Shown: positions 27,450 through 37,191, counted from the stretch's first letter. The stretch: 64,000 bases of DNA from an uncultured Odoribacter sp. (GCA_944321145.1 CALUKF010000001.1:85042-149041), one strand, 5' to 3'. Numbers and translations: made by a program. Notes: generated from the sequence alone by a model not told the origin.

Positions 27450-28358
27450 AAAATACCCTTCCCTTTTCTTCTGCTCCATGCTGGCGTCCTGGTCGAAGTC
27501 GATGACCCGCGTGGTGCGCTCCGATTTGGTGGTGGTCATCATCTCCTCGACAATCTTCTCAATCGTGTCGGCATCCGATTCCACGGCGCCCGTCAGCGGC
27601 CAGCAACCGAGGGTACGGAAGCGCACCTTCTTCATCTGGATTTTGTCACGGTACTGCTCGGGCAGGCGGTCGTCGTCCGGCATGATGAGGTTGCCGTCGA
27701 TTTCCACCACCGGGCGTTCCTTTGCGAAATAAAGGGGCACGATGGGGATATTCTCCATGCGGATGTATTGCCAAATGTCCAGTTCCGTCCAATTCGACAG
27801 GGGGAACACTCGAATGGACTCGCCTTTGTGAATGCGGGCATTGTAGATGTTCCACAGCTCCGGGCGTTGGTTTTTCGGGTCCCATTGGTGGAACTTGTCG
27901 CGGAACGAGAAGATGCGTTCCTTTGCCCGCGATTTCTCCTCATCGCGGCGTGCACCGCCGAAAGCGGCATCAAACTTGTATTTGTCCAATGCGTTCAGCA
28001 ATGCCTGGGTCTTCATCAGGTCGGTATGCACCTTGCTCCCGTGGGTGAAAGGTCCCACGCCTTCGTGGAAGGCTTTCATGTTCGACTCTACAATCAAGTC
28101 CCAATGGTTCTCCCGCGCGTACTTGTCGCGGAATTCTATCATCTCCTTGAACTTCCATTTGGAGTCGATGTGCATCAATGGGAACGGCACCTTGCCCGGA
28201 TAAAAAGCCTTCTCCGCCAGCCGCACCATCACCGACGAGTCTTTCCCGATGGAATACAACATCACCGGGTTTTCAAATTCTGCTGCCACCTCGCGGATGA
28301 TGTGGATGGACTCCGCCTCCAATTCCCGCAAATGGCTCAATTTATATTCTGGTATCAT
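27447..28358 (-). CDS. cysD: Sulfate adenylyltransferase subunit 2
   Basis: The 303-residue protein is an N-type ATP pyrophosphatase with the PP-loop [10 protein letters not shown] and the CysD signatures [20 protein letters not shown] and LGCWPLTGA. It forms APS together with CysN. It follows cysC by 11 bp, the junction being a heptamer array. The 271-bp gap to cysN is the oddity of the operon. Confidence 0.97.
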   Translation of the reverse strand: MIPEYKLSHLRELEAESIHIIREVAAEFENPVMLYSIGKDSSVMVRLAEKAFYPGKVPFPLMHIDSKWKFKEMIEFRDKYARENHWDLIVESNMKAFHEGVGPFTHGSKVHTDLMKTQALLNALDKYKFDAAFGGARRDEEKSRAKERIFSFRDKFHQWDPKNQRPELWNIYNARIHKGESIRVFPLSNWTELDIWQYIRMENIPIVPLYFAKERPVVEIDGNLIMPDDDRLPEQYRDKIQMKKVRFRTLGCWPLTGAVESDADTIEKIVEEMMTTTKSERTTRVIDFDQDASMEQKKREGYF

Positions 28359-28361
28359 ATT

Positions 28362-28391
28362 GTTAATCGTTAATCATTCATCGTTAATCGT
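28362..28391 (-). repeat. Heptamer array spanning the cysC end and cysD leader
   Basis: GATTAAC and GATGAAT units encode the last residues of CysC (LTMND), include its TAA stop and continue to within 4 bp of the cysD ATG. Confidence 0.8.
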
Positions 28392-28978
28392 ATCTTGGGC
28401 AGAATGGCATCCAGCAGTTCCTGCACGGAATTTTCCAGCGGCTGGCAAGACGTATCAATGGAAATAAAAGGATGTGCCGGTGCCTCGAAAGGGGCGGACA
28501 CGCCTGTGAAGTCCTTGATTTCGCCGCGCCGCGCTTTGGCATACAGCCCCTTCACATCCCTTCGCTCACATTCTTCAATCGGCGTGCTTACATACACTTC
28601 ATAAAAATCTTCCCGCCCGATGATGTCGGCAGCCATCTCCCGGATTGCCTCTGTCGGGCTGATAAAAGCGGCTATCGTCACAATCCCGCAGTCCACAAAC
28701 AACTTTGCCACCTCTGCAATCCGGCGGATATTCTCCGTCCGGTCTGCTTCCGAGAAACCGAGGTTGTTATTGATGCCGCTGCGGATGTTGTCTCCGTCGA
28801 GGATGCGGCACAAAAGCCCCCGCTTGTACAACTCTCTTTCCAACGCAATCGCGAGCGTGCTCTTCCCCGAGCCGCTCAGTCCGGTGAACCACACCATCAC
28901 TCCCCGCTGTCCCAACAATGCCTCCCGGTCTTTCCGTTGCAGCATCTTTTCAAATATCGGATAAATATGTTCCGCCAT
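28370..28978 (-). CDS. cysC: Adenylylsulfate (APS) kinase
   Basis: The 202-residue kinase has the P-loop GLSGSGKST (33-41), [17 protein letters not shown] and the lid region [19 protein letters not shown]. It phosphorylates APS to PAPS, the sulfate donor. It lies between cysQ (16 bp gap) and cysD. No PAPS or sulfite reductase genes are in the cluster, so PAPS is probably made for sulfation. Confidence 0.97.
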   Translation of the reverse strand: MAEHIYPIFEKMLQRKDREALLGQRGVMVWFTGLSGSGKSTLAIALERELYKRGLLCRILDGDNIRSGINNNLGFSEADRTENIRRIAEVAKLFVDCGIVTIAAFISPTEAIREMAADIIGREDFYEVYVSTPIEECERRDVKGLYAKARRGEIKDFTGVSAPFEAPAHPFISIDTSCQPLENSVQELLDAILPKIRLTMND

Positions 28979-28994
28979 GTGCTTTACTTATTAA

Positions 28995-29795
28995 TCATTT
29001 CACAATAAACCACGGATTCCGCAGGTCTTCCTTGTTATACGTCAAGGGTGTCACTCCGTCTTCGTGGTACATTTCTTTCCCTGCCGCCTTGGCAATGGCA
29101 TGCCCTGCCGCCGTGTCCCATTCCATGGTGGGGGCGAAACGCGGGTAAATGTCTGCCGTCCCTTCTGCCACCAAGCATATCTTGATAGAACTGCCCATGC
29201 TCACCAATTGCACTTCCCCATGTTCCTGTCTCAGCCGTTCCAAGAAAACTTCTGTTTCCGGATTCCGGTGCGACCGCGAAGCCACTGCCACAAATCCCTT
29301 CTCTTGTCGCGCTATCGGCAACCGTACGGCGCGACGTTCCATTGCAGCAAAATCCGCGCCATTCTTTGCGTCTACGTCCTCCACTTTCCATGCCCCTTCC
29401 CGGATTGTGCCGTAATACAATGTCTTTCGCTCCGGAATATACACCACTCCCAATGCAGTCTTCCCCTCATACACCAATGCGATGTTCACCGTGAACTCTC
29501 CATTGCGTTTAATGAACTCTTTTGTTCCGTCCAGCGGGTCGACAATCCATACCGTTGTCCACTTCCGCCGTTCGGCGTAATCCATTGTTTTGCATTCTTC
29601 GCTGATAATCGGGTAGGGGGTCTTGCCCAACTGCTCTACAATAACTTCGTTCGCCTTCTTGTCCGCTATGGTCAGCGGCGAATGGTCTGCCTTCAGTTCC
29701 ACCTCAAAATCCGCTTTCGGGTCATGATATATTTCCGAAATCTTCTCGCCTGCTTTCAATGCCGCCTGTATTGCGGTTTCCAATAATCCGTTCAT
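28995..29795 (-). CDS. cysQ: 3'(2'),5'-bisphosphate nucleotidase
   Basis: The 266-residue enzyme is of the inositol-monophosphatase fold with metal-binding WIVDPLDGTKEFI and the C-terminal WDTAAGHAI. It hydrolyses PAP left after sulfotransfer and so relieves product inhibition. I start it at 29795 (MNGLLETAI), because a -7 box at 29823-29830 overlaps the more upstream ATG at 29825. It is the first gene of the sulfation operon. Confidence 0.95.
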   Translation of the reverse strand: MNGLLETAIQAALKAGEKISEIYHDPKADFEVELKADHSPLTIADKKANEVIVEQLGKTPYPIISEECKTMDYAERRKWTTVWIVDPLDGTKEFIKRNGEFTVNIALVYEGKTALGVVYIPERKTLYYGTIREGAWKVEDVDAKNGADFAAMERRAVRLPIARQEKGFVAVASRSHRNPETEVFLERLRQEHGEVQLVSMGSSIKICLVAEGTADIYPRFAPTMEWDTAAGHAIAKAAGKEMYHEDGVTPLTYNKEDLRNPWFIVK

Positions 29796-29822
29796 AACTG
29801 TCTCTAAAAACAAAATGTCCCG

Positions 29823-29830
29823 CAAAAATA
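29823..29830 (-). promoter_or_regulatory. -7 promoter box of the sulfation operon
   Basis: The minus strand reads TATTTTTG followed by C, matching TAnnTTTG, 27 bp before the chosen cysQ start. No internal promoter of this quality was seen down to the Dabb gene. Confidence 0.65.
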
Positions 29831-29866
29831 GGCAAATTTCCTCTACCTGACAACCCCTGTTTGGAT

Positions 29867-30850
29867 TTAAGGTTTCATGGCTTTCAGCACCTCCTCTTCC
29901 GTGATGGATAATTGTGCGGCGATTTCTGCTGCGCTTTTGCCGCTTGCTGCGAGGAGGGGGATGAGGGAACGGATAACTTGCTGTTGCTGGAGAATAGTTG
30001 CTTCTTTTTGTTGCAAGGCTTCATCCTTTTGCTGCAGAGCTTCATCCTTTTGCTGCAATGCTTTCTCCTGCCTTTCAATGACTTTGTTTTGTTGCATGAT
30101 TTCCGAGTCTCGGGCATCGATTTCAGAGAGGAATTCATCCTCCACAGACATGGCTTTCCGGATATTTGGGGCGGAGGCAGCTTTTGCCAAGCGGTTGATA
30201 AGCAATTGTTCGTCCTGGTTTTTCCAGAGCTGTTCGTCAATTTCGAGTAGCTGAGTATTGCCTTTCATGGCATATTTTTGGTCGAACACGCAGAGCAGCC
30301 GTTCCAGCCTGTTCCGTGTCTTTTGCTGGAGGTAAGGAATCTGCACGATAATGCTGTCGTGTGTGAGGCTTTCTACAAACGGGTCCGGCACCCCTTCGCC
30401 AATGGGCTTGGAATCATAGTCGAGGTAGCTTCTGCGTATATAAATGACAGGTTCTTTCAGGTCGCCGAGTTTGTGCCCGAGGATGTATATGGACACAATG
30501 GGCAAGGCATATCCTTTGGGATTTTTCTCTTTTGGCGGGATATTCTCCTTGTTTTGATATTGCGCGCCGAGGTATTCCCGGAACCTTGCGGTTTCCGTGG
30601 CAAGCCATGTTTTTTGCAACTCGATGAGGATAAGTTGCTCTTTTCCGTCTTTGTCGCGCACATTTGCAGAGAAGTCCACCCTGTATATGGTAATGGCTGC
30701 TTTTTCCTCGCTGGTGTATTCGTGCCTCCGCATTTGCAGTTCAAGCACATCTTTTTGCAGGAGTGCAGAGAGCAGCATGCGAGCTACCTTTTCATCCTCC
30801 ATGAGGTATTTGAATACCGAATCGTATAACGGGTTTGCAATGATAGTCAT
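29867..30850 (-). CDS. Rpn-family PD-(D/E)XK nuclease/transposase-like protein
   Basis: The 327-residue protein begins NPLYDSVFKYLMEDEKVARMLLSALL and has the nuclease core YRVDFSANVRDKDG then LILIELQKT, as in the Bacteroidota Rpn/PDDEXK family. Related Rpn proteins promote recombination and some act in phage defence. A coiled-coil stretch contains three repeats of EALQQKD encoded by 21-bp tandem units at 30006-30068. It is a single gene with its own promoter. Confidence 0.88.
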   Translation of the reverse strand: MTIIANPLYDSVFKYLMEDEKVARMLLSALLQKDVLELQMRRHEYTSEEKAAITIYRVDFSANVRDKDGKEQLILIELQKTWLATETARFREYLGAQYQNKENIPPKEKNPKGYALPIVSIYILGHKLGDLKEPVIYIRRSYLDYDSKPIGEGVPDPFVESLTHDSIIVQIPYLQQKTRNRLERLLCVFDQKYAMKGNTQLLEIDEQLWKNQDEQLLINRLAKAASAPNIRKAMSVEDEFLSEIDARDSEIMQQNKVIERQEKALQQKDEALQQKDEALQQKEATILQQQQVIRSLIPLLAASGKSAAEIAAQLSITEEEVLKAMKP

Positions 30851-30875
30851 GACAGTTTGCTTTTTGATTCTCCTG

Positions 30876-30883
30876 CAAAGGTA
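30876..30883 (-). promoter_or_regulatory. -7 promoter box of the Rpn-family gene
   Basis: The minus strand reads TACCTTTG followed by C, 25 bp before the ATG at 30850. Confidence 0.65.
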
Positions 30884-30947
30884 CGGAAAATTTAATGGAT
30901 TGCATTTTTAAGTTAATGATAAATTTTGTCAGAATGAATACACTAAT

Positions 30948-30984
30948 AAATGAATGAGGGCGATTTTGTCACCCTCATTCATTT
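30948..30984 (-). terminator. Hairpin after the sus-type operon
   Basis: A perfect 13-bp stem (AAATGAATGAGGG at 30948-30960, CCCTCATTCATTT at 30972-30984) lies 17 bp past the stop of the metalloprotease-like gene. The T tract is poor, so termination strength is uncertain. Confidence 0.6.
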
Positions 30985-31001
30985 GTGTAATTATTAGACT
31001 T

Positions 31002-32258
31002 TTAATTATGCATTCTTCCTGGACAATTTTCCATGACAGTACGAAGTCGTAAAGCTTGTTCATAGGTAATTGTTGAAGATTTAGAATATGTGTCCATAAT
31101 ATTATAAGATGAGTAGAAATAAATATTTTCTTCTGACGAATCACGATAAGTGCTTTTATCGATGCTTGTAGTCATATTGTAAGTATAAGTGTCGCTACAA
31201 TAATCTACATCACCATTGATATAGGGGAAAGCACCATAGTATTCGTACATTGTAGGAATTAGTCCATAATATAGTCCAATGTAATATTCTAATCTTTTTT
31301 CTGAGCAATCAGCAAGATCAAATACATCAGAGGCTCGTAAAGTTATACCTGTTTCATTGTAATTATTCCATGTGATTTCAGTTGTATTTGACACTGGAAT
31401 TAAATTAAATCCAGCTAAAGTTGTTCCATTATCAAGTACATATTGAGGTCCAGAAGCAGAAGATTGGTATGTGGTCGGGTTGACATAGATATTTAAAAAA
31501 CGATTAGGATCCCAAAGTAAGTTTTTATTAATATATTCATTTACTTCCAGTTGGGTCATATTTCCAATATCAAGACGGTTAATACCTTCTTCTTCTAATT
31601 TTTCTCCATTTACATCAGTAGGAGATAAAATAAATTTGATTTTGGTATCTATAGCACAAGGTGCATGAATTAAAGATGCTGCGAATGCTCCATTAGTGTG
31701 TTCTAATAATTTTTGAAAAAACTCAACAGTCATCCCGTTAAATATTTCATTAGAATTTTCTGGAACTAATAAATGGAAAACAACAGGTATTGTGATTGGC
31801 TTATAGTCAACAACTGGAGGAGCGATTAGTTCTACTTGACATGGTTTGCTTTCTATTCCATTAACTATGGCAATAAATTCAATTGTTGATCCTGCTCCTT
31901 GATTTGTACGATAAGTGCCATCTTCGATAACTTCTCCATTTAAAGTTTTTATCACTATGTCTGAAGGTGAAATTCGATCATTTTCTAAAGACGTAGAAGT
32001 TGTAAATATAGAATCTTTTATAATTTGTTTTCCATTTACAATCATTTCGATACGTCGCGTGTGTGTTACATTTACGTATGGGGTTACTTCTAATTGCAAT
32101 TCTGATATCCCATCAGCGATTAATTTAGTACAATTAGGGCTGATTCTTACAGAAGTGACATCTTTAACGCCAATAGGTTCTAAATAAGCTTCATATTTGC
32201 TTTCTGTACAAGCAGTAATAAAGCAAGTTATAATTAAAATTATTTCCATGTTTTTCAT
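31002..32258 (-). CDS. Metalloprotease-like lipoprotein lacking HExxH histidines
   Basis: The 418-residue lipoprotein (FITAC, Cys17) has an N-terminal Ig-like region and a C-terminal domain resembling the Bacteroidales zinc-metalloprotease lipoproteins (BF0631/pappalysin-like). VDYCSDTYTY and the Met-turn NIMD (Met388) fit. Where HExxHxxG is expected the sequence reads LEYYIGLYYGL: Glu324 is kept but both zinc histidines are replaced (Leu323, Ile327). The frame is intact, so it is more likely a binding protein than a decayed gene. It is 18 bp after susD and AT-rich. Confidence 0.65.
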   Translation of the reverse strand: MKNMEIILIITCFITACTESKYEAYLEPIGVKDVTSVRISPNCTKLIADGISELQLEVTPYVNVTHTRRIEMIVNGKQIIKDSIFTTSTSLENDRISPSDIVIKTLNGEVIEDGTYRTNQGAGSTIEFIAIVNGIESKPCQVELIAPPVVDYKPITIPVVFHLLVPENSNEIFNGMTVEFFQKLLEHTNGAFAASLIHAPCAIDTKIKFILSPTDVNGEKLEEEGINRLDIGNMTQLEVNEYINKNLLWDPNRFLNIYVNPTTYQSSASGPQYVLDNGTTLAGFNLIPVSNTTEITWNNYNETGITLRASDVFDLADCSEKRLEYYIGLYYGLIPTMYEYYGAFPYINGDVDYCSDTYTYNMTTSIDKSTYRDSSEENIYFYSSYNIMDTYSKSSTITYEQALRLRTVMENCPGRMHN

Positions 32259-32276
32259 AAAAACTCCTTTCTTTTT

Positions 32277-33704
32277 TTACATGTTCCAACCTGGATTTTG
32301 TCTTATATGATTATTTTGTAGTTCTTCTTCTAATGGAATGGGCAGACAAAAACGATAATCGTTGTCTTCAATTGTATATTCAGGCTCTTCTTCGTTTTGA
32401 TAAGATTTTCGTGTCCAACCTTTAGGATTACGAATTAAATCACACCAACGCACATCTTGTTCCAAACAAAATTCTCTACGGCGTTCGTTAAGAATCTCTT
32501 GCAATAGGTCATCGCCTTTGAAGCCTTCATAGTTTTGATAACGACTTCGTTGAAAATCTTCCAACCAAATGCGAGCATTTCCATTATCTCCCAAGCGAGC
32601 ATAACTTTCTGCAATAATTAAATACATTTCTGCGTAATGGAAATAATTAAATATGACTTGCTTTGTGAACATGTCAGCAACATCATCAAATTTAGTAATG
32701 TTTTTCTCTGCCCCGAAAAATAGTTTTTTTCTCACATCATTATCTTTATATATACTATATAAGGCATCGGTTGGAAATTGGTAAATGCCATAACTTGACA
32801 TGATATTGTACATTCCTCCATAATAATAATCGTACCACACAAAAGTCAAGAGAGATTGCTTTGTATTTTTAAATACACCTGTTTCGTCTGAATTGATAAA
32901 AGGTTCATAGAAATCAGGAGAAGGAAGAACATAACCCTCTAAAACTATTTTTGCATGTTCGATAGCTGCTGCATAATCTTTTTCAATGCCTGCACCTGAA
33001 CCACTTTTGAAAAGGTAAACTTCAGCTAAAAGAGCATGTGCTAATAATTTATCAAAAAAGATATTATAAGATTCACGAGGTTGTGTTTCGCTGTTTATAA
33101 TATCTGTAAGGTCGGTAAGAATATAATTATAAACTTCGGTTTGTGTTCTTCTACGCATATCGGCTTCTCCAACAGCCTCTGAGTCTAAATTCACAGGTAT
33201 TCCAAGGTCATTTTGCAGATAGGGAGAAAACCATTGTAGTAATTTAAATAAATACCAAGCTCTTAAAAATTTTGCTTCATTACGGACTATATCTTTTTCC
33301 GTTTCTGTCGCTTCTACTTCATTTACTTTATCGATAATGGTATTGTAAAATCCAATATTGGAAAAAAATGTGCTCCATAAATTTCCTGGCATATCTTCAT
33401 TTTCCCAATTTAAACTTTCAATATAAAGTGATTCAAAGTTTGATGTGTAATAATTTTCTAAAAAACGGTCTGTATTTAAGTCATCGCTTTGAAATGCAAA
33501 GAAATAATATAGATCTTCATTCTTAAAAGGAACAGAGGTGCCAGCTAATGTATTGTCTGTTTCATTGAACATTCGAATATGGGCACCCATGAGGGCTTTT
33601 ACATCTGTAGATACAACCAAACGATTTGTTGGTTTTATTTCCAAAAACTTTTCGCAGGATGTTAATCCCAATAGAAATAAGAATAGAAAAAATAAATTCT
33701 TCAT
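32277..33704 (-). CDS. RagB/SusD-family nutrient-binding outer-membrane lipoprotein
   Basis: The 475-residue protein starts MKNLFFLFLFLLGLTSCEKF (lipid Cys17) and ends in the SusD-type FCLPIPLEEELQNNHIRQNP. The body contains the TPR-like helices of SusD, the surface lid that hands substrate to SusC. The open frame extends 9 codons further, but the signal peptide fixes the start at 33704, 13 bp after the susC stop. Low GC distinguishes it from the neighbouring fecR. Confidence 0.93.
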   Translation of the reverse strand: MKNLFFLFLFLLGLTSCEKFLEIKPTNRLVVSTDVKALMGAHIRMFNETDNTLAGTSVPFKNEDLYYFFAFQSDDLNTDRFLENYYTSNFESLYIESLNWENEDMPGNLWSTFFSNIGFYNTIIDKVNEVEATETEKDIVRNEAKFLRAWYLFKLLQWFSPYLQNDLGIPVNLDSEAVGEADMRRRTQTEVYNYILTDLTDIINSETQPRESYNIFFDKLLAHALLAEVYLFKSGSGAGIEKDYAAAIEHAKIVLEGYVLPSPDFYEPFINSDETGVFKNTKQSLLTFVWYDYYYGGMYNIMSSYGIYQFPTDALYSIYKDNDVRKKLFFGAEKNITKFDDVADMFTKQVIFNYFHYAEMYLIIAESYARLGDNGNARIWLEDFQRSRYQNYEGFKGDDLLQEILNERRREFCLEQDVRWCDLIRNPKGWTRKSYQNEEEPEYTIEDNDYRFCLPIPLEEELQNNHIRQNPGWNM

Positions 33705-33717
33705 AACCTTTTTGTAT

Positions 33718-36700
33718 TTAGAATCCAACATTCAAAGTAATTGTATATTTACGTGTATTCGGATAACCGAATGATCCCATTAAAACTGGGTCTATACCTT
33801 TGTAGTTTGAAAGCGTAAATAAATCTTTAGCAGTAAAACTAATGCGCGCTGTACTAAAACCGATTTTACTTAGTATTTCTGGTTTTATGTTATAGCCTAT
33901 TGTCAGATAACTACACCTTAGGTAGTCTCCTTTTTCAAGTAAACAATCATACATATAATTTGATGCAGCTCTCCATCCTTCTGACAATTGAGGTATATTA
34001 GTGACATCTCCCGCTTGTCTCCAACGATATAGGTCAGATACATGACGATTTGTTGCATCTAATGCACGGAATGTTGTAAATGATTTTATAAGGTGTCCAG
34101 CTTTAAATTCAAAATTTGTTGAAAAGATGAATTGTTTCCAATTAATTGAGGTCGAAAAACCGCCGATGAGGGGAGGATCTTGTTTCCCTAAATAAAACAC
34201 AGTAGCTTCCGGCCATTCCTCTCCACTAACATCCATATTTAGGGTTGCACCGTCATTTCCTGTATATGTTAATGCATATCCATTTATAGGATCAACTCCG
34301 GCAAATTTGTAGCCGAACCATGCATTTACTGGATAGTTTTCAACATATTGATTGGCATTTTCTAGAGTGGCGATAGGTAAATCACCTTCTTTTTTGTAAA
34401 ATGTTTTTTTTACTTTATTATTATTGAATGCTAAATTCAATTTGCCAAACCATTGGAAATGTTTTCGTTTTAATAATGTTAGCCCTAAATCAACCTCCCA
34501 ACCATTGTTATAGATATCTGCTACATTTTTTGTTACTTCATTACGCCCGGAAGAATAAGGTAATGACATTCGATCCAATACGTCTCGTGTAATATTATAA
34601 TAATAATTTACTCCGACTTCGAACTTGTAATCTAAAATTGAAAAATCTAATCCTATATTCATGTCTTGTTTTGTTTGCCATTTTACATTTGGATTTGGAT
34701 AATCAAAACTAGTTGGAACGCTTTGTCCATCATAAATGACACTTTGTCCTAAATTCATTATTACGAATGGTAAGGCATTTTTGTCAATACTACCTGTGTA
34801 ACCAAATCCTGCCCGTAAAGAAAGTAAATTTATCCATGTCAAGGTTTCTATGAATTGTTCCTTATGTAAATTCCAGCGTGCTCCAACATTCCATAATGGA
34901 GTAAATTGATTGTCATTGCCAATAATATCTGATCCATCATAGCGAACAGCTCCAGTCACGATGTATCTGTCCATATAAGAATAAGAGGCATTGGCAAAGA
35001 ATGAGGACATTTTTGATTCTTCTCGCCCGGTACCGCCTAACGAGGAAAATTTAATTGCTCCGCCATCAATGCCATTCATTTGTGGAAAACCAATGATGCG
35101 GTGTTCTTCATCAAATACTGGCGAATAATTATAAGAGTTGTAGGAAATACGTGATGAAATTTCTTGTCCGGCAAATAGGGTAATGAAATGCTTCCCTTTT
35201 AATTCTGTTGAATACTGTAATGTATTCCGTATAGTATAGGCATTACTATATCCAGTGGACTCATTTAATGAACCTTTGACGAGTTCATGAGCAATGTCGC
35301 CACTCCCATTTGTTCCGTTCATCCAATTGTTTTTAAAATTAGTATAGGTACCTTCCCCTTCAATAACTCGATTATGATTAGAATTAGCGTTATACACACC
35401 ATGAATGGAATACATTAATCCTTTGATAATTTCCCACTCTACCTTTAATGATAATTCTGCATCTAAATAGCGGCTGGTATTGGTATTTCGGTTTAGGTCA
35501 TCAAGAATATTGAATTTATCCCATGCAAGTCCATCCCGTAAAGTACTTCGTGTTGGGTCCCATGTAATATCATAGGCTAAGCTGCCATCTGAATTATAAG
35601 CTTGTTCATATGGATTAGCATACATCGCGTATTCTAATGAGTTAACAATGCTGGCTGTTATTCTATCATTTCTCATTGTAGCAGAAAGTCCTCCAGTAAT
35701 ACGAATCTTTTTTGAAGGATTATGAGTTAATTTAATGTTCATACCTAAACGATCATATCGGTTATTGGGTTCAATACCTTTTTCTCGTAGGTAATTAATA
35801 GAAGCATAATGTTGAGTCTGTTCAGTTCCCCCTGACATACTAAAATTATATTGTTGTGAAAGGGCTGTATGGTATATTTCTTGGAACCAATCGGTTTCTA
35901 TATTTCTGAGACGATTAATTTCCGTTTGCGCCTCATTTTCGGAAATAACACCATAATCTACTTGTTGAAGTAAACGGGTAATTCGTCCCGGGGTGGTGGA
36001 ATAAATGAAATTTTCTTCATAAATCTCTTGTTCAAATTGGATTTTTTCAGCAGTATTCATCATTTCCACATTGTTTCTGGGACGTTCTGTGATGCCAAGA
36101 TTAACTGAAGCATTAAAGCGAGTTTTTCCGACTAAGCCGCTTTTTGTTTCTACCACAATGACTCCGTTTGCAGCCCGTGCTCCATATATGGCTGTTGCAG
36201 CAGCATCTTTTAAAACTGTAATTGATTTAATATCATCTGGAGCAATATTGCCTATTCCTGTTGTAAAAATAGTTGATTGCAAATCTGTTGAACCACTTTG
36301 AATATTGGGAATTTCTCCTTGAAGTGGCATTCCATCTACTATCCACATGGGTTCTGTGCTTCCTGTCAAAGAATTGACTCCACGTATTTGTATTTGAGCA
36401 TCTTGACCAGGACGTCCGCTTGAGATCATATTTAGACCTGATACTGTACTGTTTAAAATTTCATCAATGGATTGTAACCCCCTTCCTGCAATTTGGTTTG
36501 CTGTTATGGTTGTTGTAGAACCAGTCATGCGTTCTTTTCGTATTGTTTGGTAACCAGTTACTACAACTTCATCCATTTCATTTAATTCTTGTGATAATGT
36601 GATATTTAATTTTTCGCCTGTATATTGAATTTCCTGCGTCTCCATCCCTACAAACGAGAACACAAGCGTAATATCATTATTGCCGGGAACATCAAAACTA

Positions 36701-37191
36701 AAATTGCCGTCAATGTCCGTCGCGCCGCCAATCGTCGTCCCCTTCAACACCACCGTCACGCCCGGCAGCGGTTGCCCTTGCTCGTCGCGGACTTGCCCTT
36801 GCACGCGCACTTCCTCGACTGTCCCCGTCGGTTGTTTGGGCTGGATGACAATCACGTCGTTCTCGATGCGGAAAGTCATGCCGGTGCCTTCCAACACGGC
36901 TGCCATGACGTCCTCAATGGGCGCGTTTTGCATGTCGATGCTCTTGGCTCCCAAATCTTTCACTTCCTCGTGGTTGAACAGGAACCTGTAACCCGAAGTC
37001 TGGCGCAGTTCGAGGATGATTTCCTCCACGCCCATCTCTTTTACTTGCAGGGTGACCGTCTTCGATTGCGCCCCCGCGACAAAGGGAAGCAGCAGCAGAC
37101 AGACGATTACACCTAATTTTTCCCGCCATTGCGGGACGCGGTGGCGAAATTTTTTCGCCGTTCCGCCATCCAATTGTCTGGAATCTTTCAT
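33718..37191 (-). CDS. SusC/RagA-family TonB-dependent transporter with STN domain
   Basis: The 1157-residue receptor has a signal peptide (LGVIVCLLLLPFVAGAQ), an STN signalling domain (about 47-116), a carboxypeptidase-regulatory-like domain (GQVRDEQGQPLPGVTVVLKG, about 130-205), a plug starting near EMDEVVVTGYQ and a C-terminal beta-barrel ending TITLNVGF. The STN domain implies signalling to the FecR/sigma pair encoded upstream. The first ~185 codons are GC-rich and the rest AT-rich, a sharp change near 36640. The pairing with a protease-like lipoprotein suggests peptide or glycoprotein ligands, but this is inference. Confidence 0.95.
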   Translation of the reverse strand: MKDSRQLDGGTAKKFRHRVPQWREKLGVIVCLLLLPFVAGAQSKTVTLQVKEMGVEEIILELRQTSGYRFLFNHEEVKDLGAKSIDMQNAPIEDVMAAVLEGTGMTFRIENDVIVIQPKQPTGTVEEVRVQGQVRDEQGQPLPGVTVVLKGTTIGGATDIDGNFSFDVPGNNDITLVFSFVGMETQEIQYTGEKLNITLSQELNEMDEVVVTGYQTIRKERMTGSTTTITANQIAGRGLQSIDEILNSTVSGLNMISSGRPGQDAQIQIRGVNSLTGSTEPMWIVDGMPLQGEIPNIQSGSTDLQSTIFTTGIGNIAPDDIKSITVLKDAAATAIYGARAANGVIVVETKSGLVGKTRFNASVNLGITERPRNNVEMMNTAEKIQFEQEIYEENFIYSTTPGRITRLLQQVDYGVISENEAQTEINRLRNIETDWFQEIYHTALSQQYNFSMSGGTEQTQHYASINYLREKGIEPNNRYDRLGMNIKLTHNPSKKIRITGGLSATMRNDRITASIVNSLEYAMYANPYEQAYNSDGSLAYDITWDPTRSTLRDGLAWDKFNILDDLNRNTNTSRYLDAELSLKVEWEIIKGLMYSIHGVYNANSNHNRVIEGEGTYTNFKNNWMNGTNGSGDIAHELVKGSLNESTGYSNAYTIRNTLQYSTELKGKHFITLFAGQEISSRISYNSYNYSPVFDEEHRIIGFPQMNGIDGGAIKFSSLGGTGREESKMSSFFANASYSYMDRYIVTGAVRYDGSDIIGNDNQFTPLWNVGARWNLHKEQFIETLTWINLLSLRAGFGYTGSIDKNALPFVIMNLGQSVIYDGQSVPTSFDYPNPNVKWQTKQDMNIGLDFSILDYKFEVGVNYYYNITRDVLDRMSLPYSSGRNEVTKNVADIYNNGWEVDLGLTLLKRKHFQWFGKLNLAFNNNKVKKTFYKKEGDLPIATLENANQYVENYPVNAWFGYKFAGVDPINGYALTYTGNDGATLNMDVSGEEWPEATVFYLGKQDPPLIGGFSTSINWKQFIFSTNFEFKAGHLIKSFTTFRALDATNRHVSDLYRWRQAGDVTNIPQLSEGWRAASNYMYDCLLEKGDYLRCSYLTIGYNIKPEILSKIGFSTARISFTAKDLFTLSNYKGIDPVLMGSFGYPNTRKYTITLNVGF

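Noticed and set aside
31002..32258. Pseudogene call for the metalloprotease-like gene
   Set aside because: The frame is uninterrupted with an intact lipoprotein signal and conserved Met-turn; only the catalytic histidines differ.
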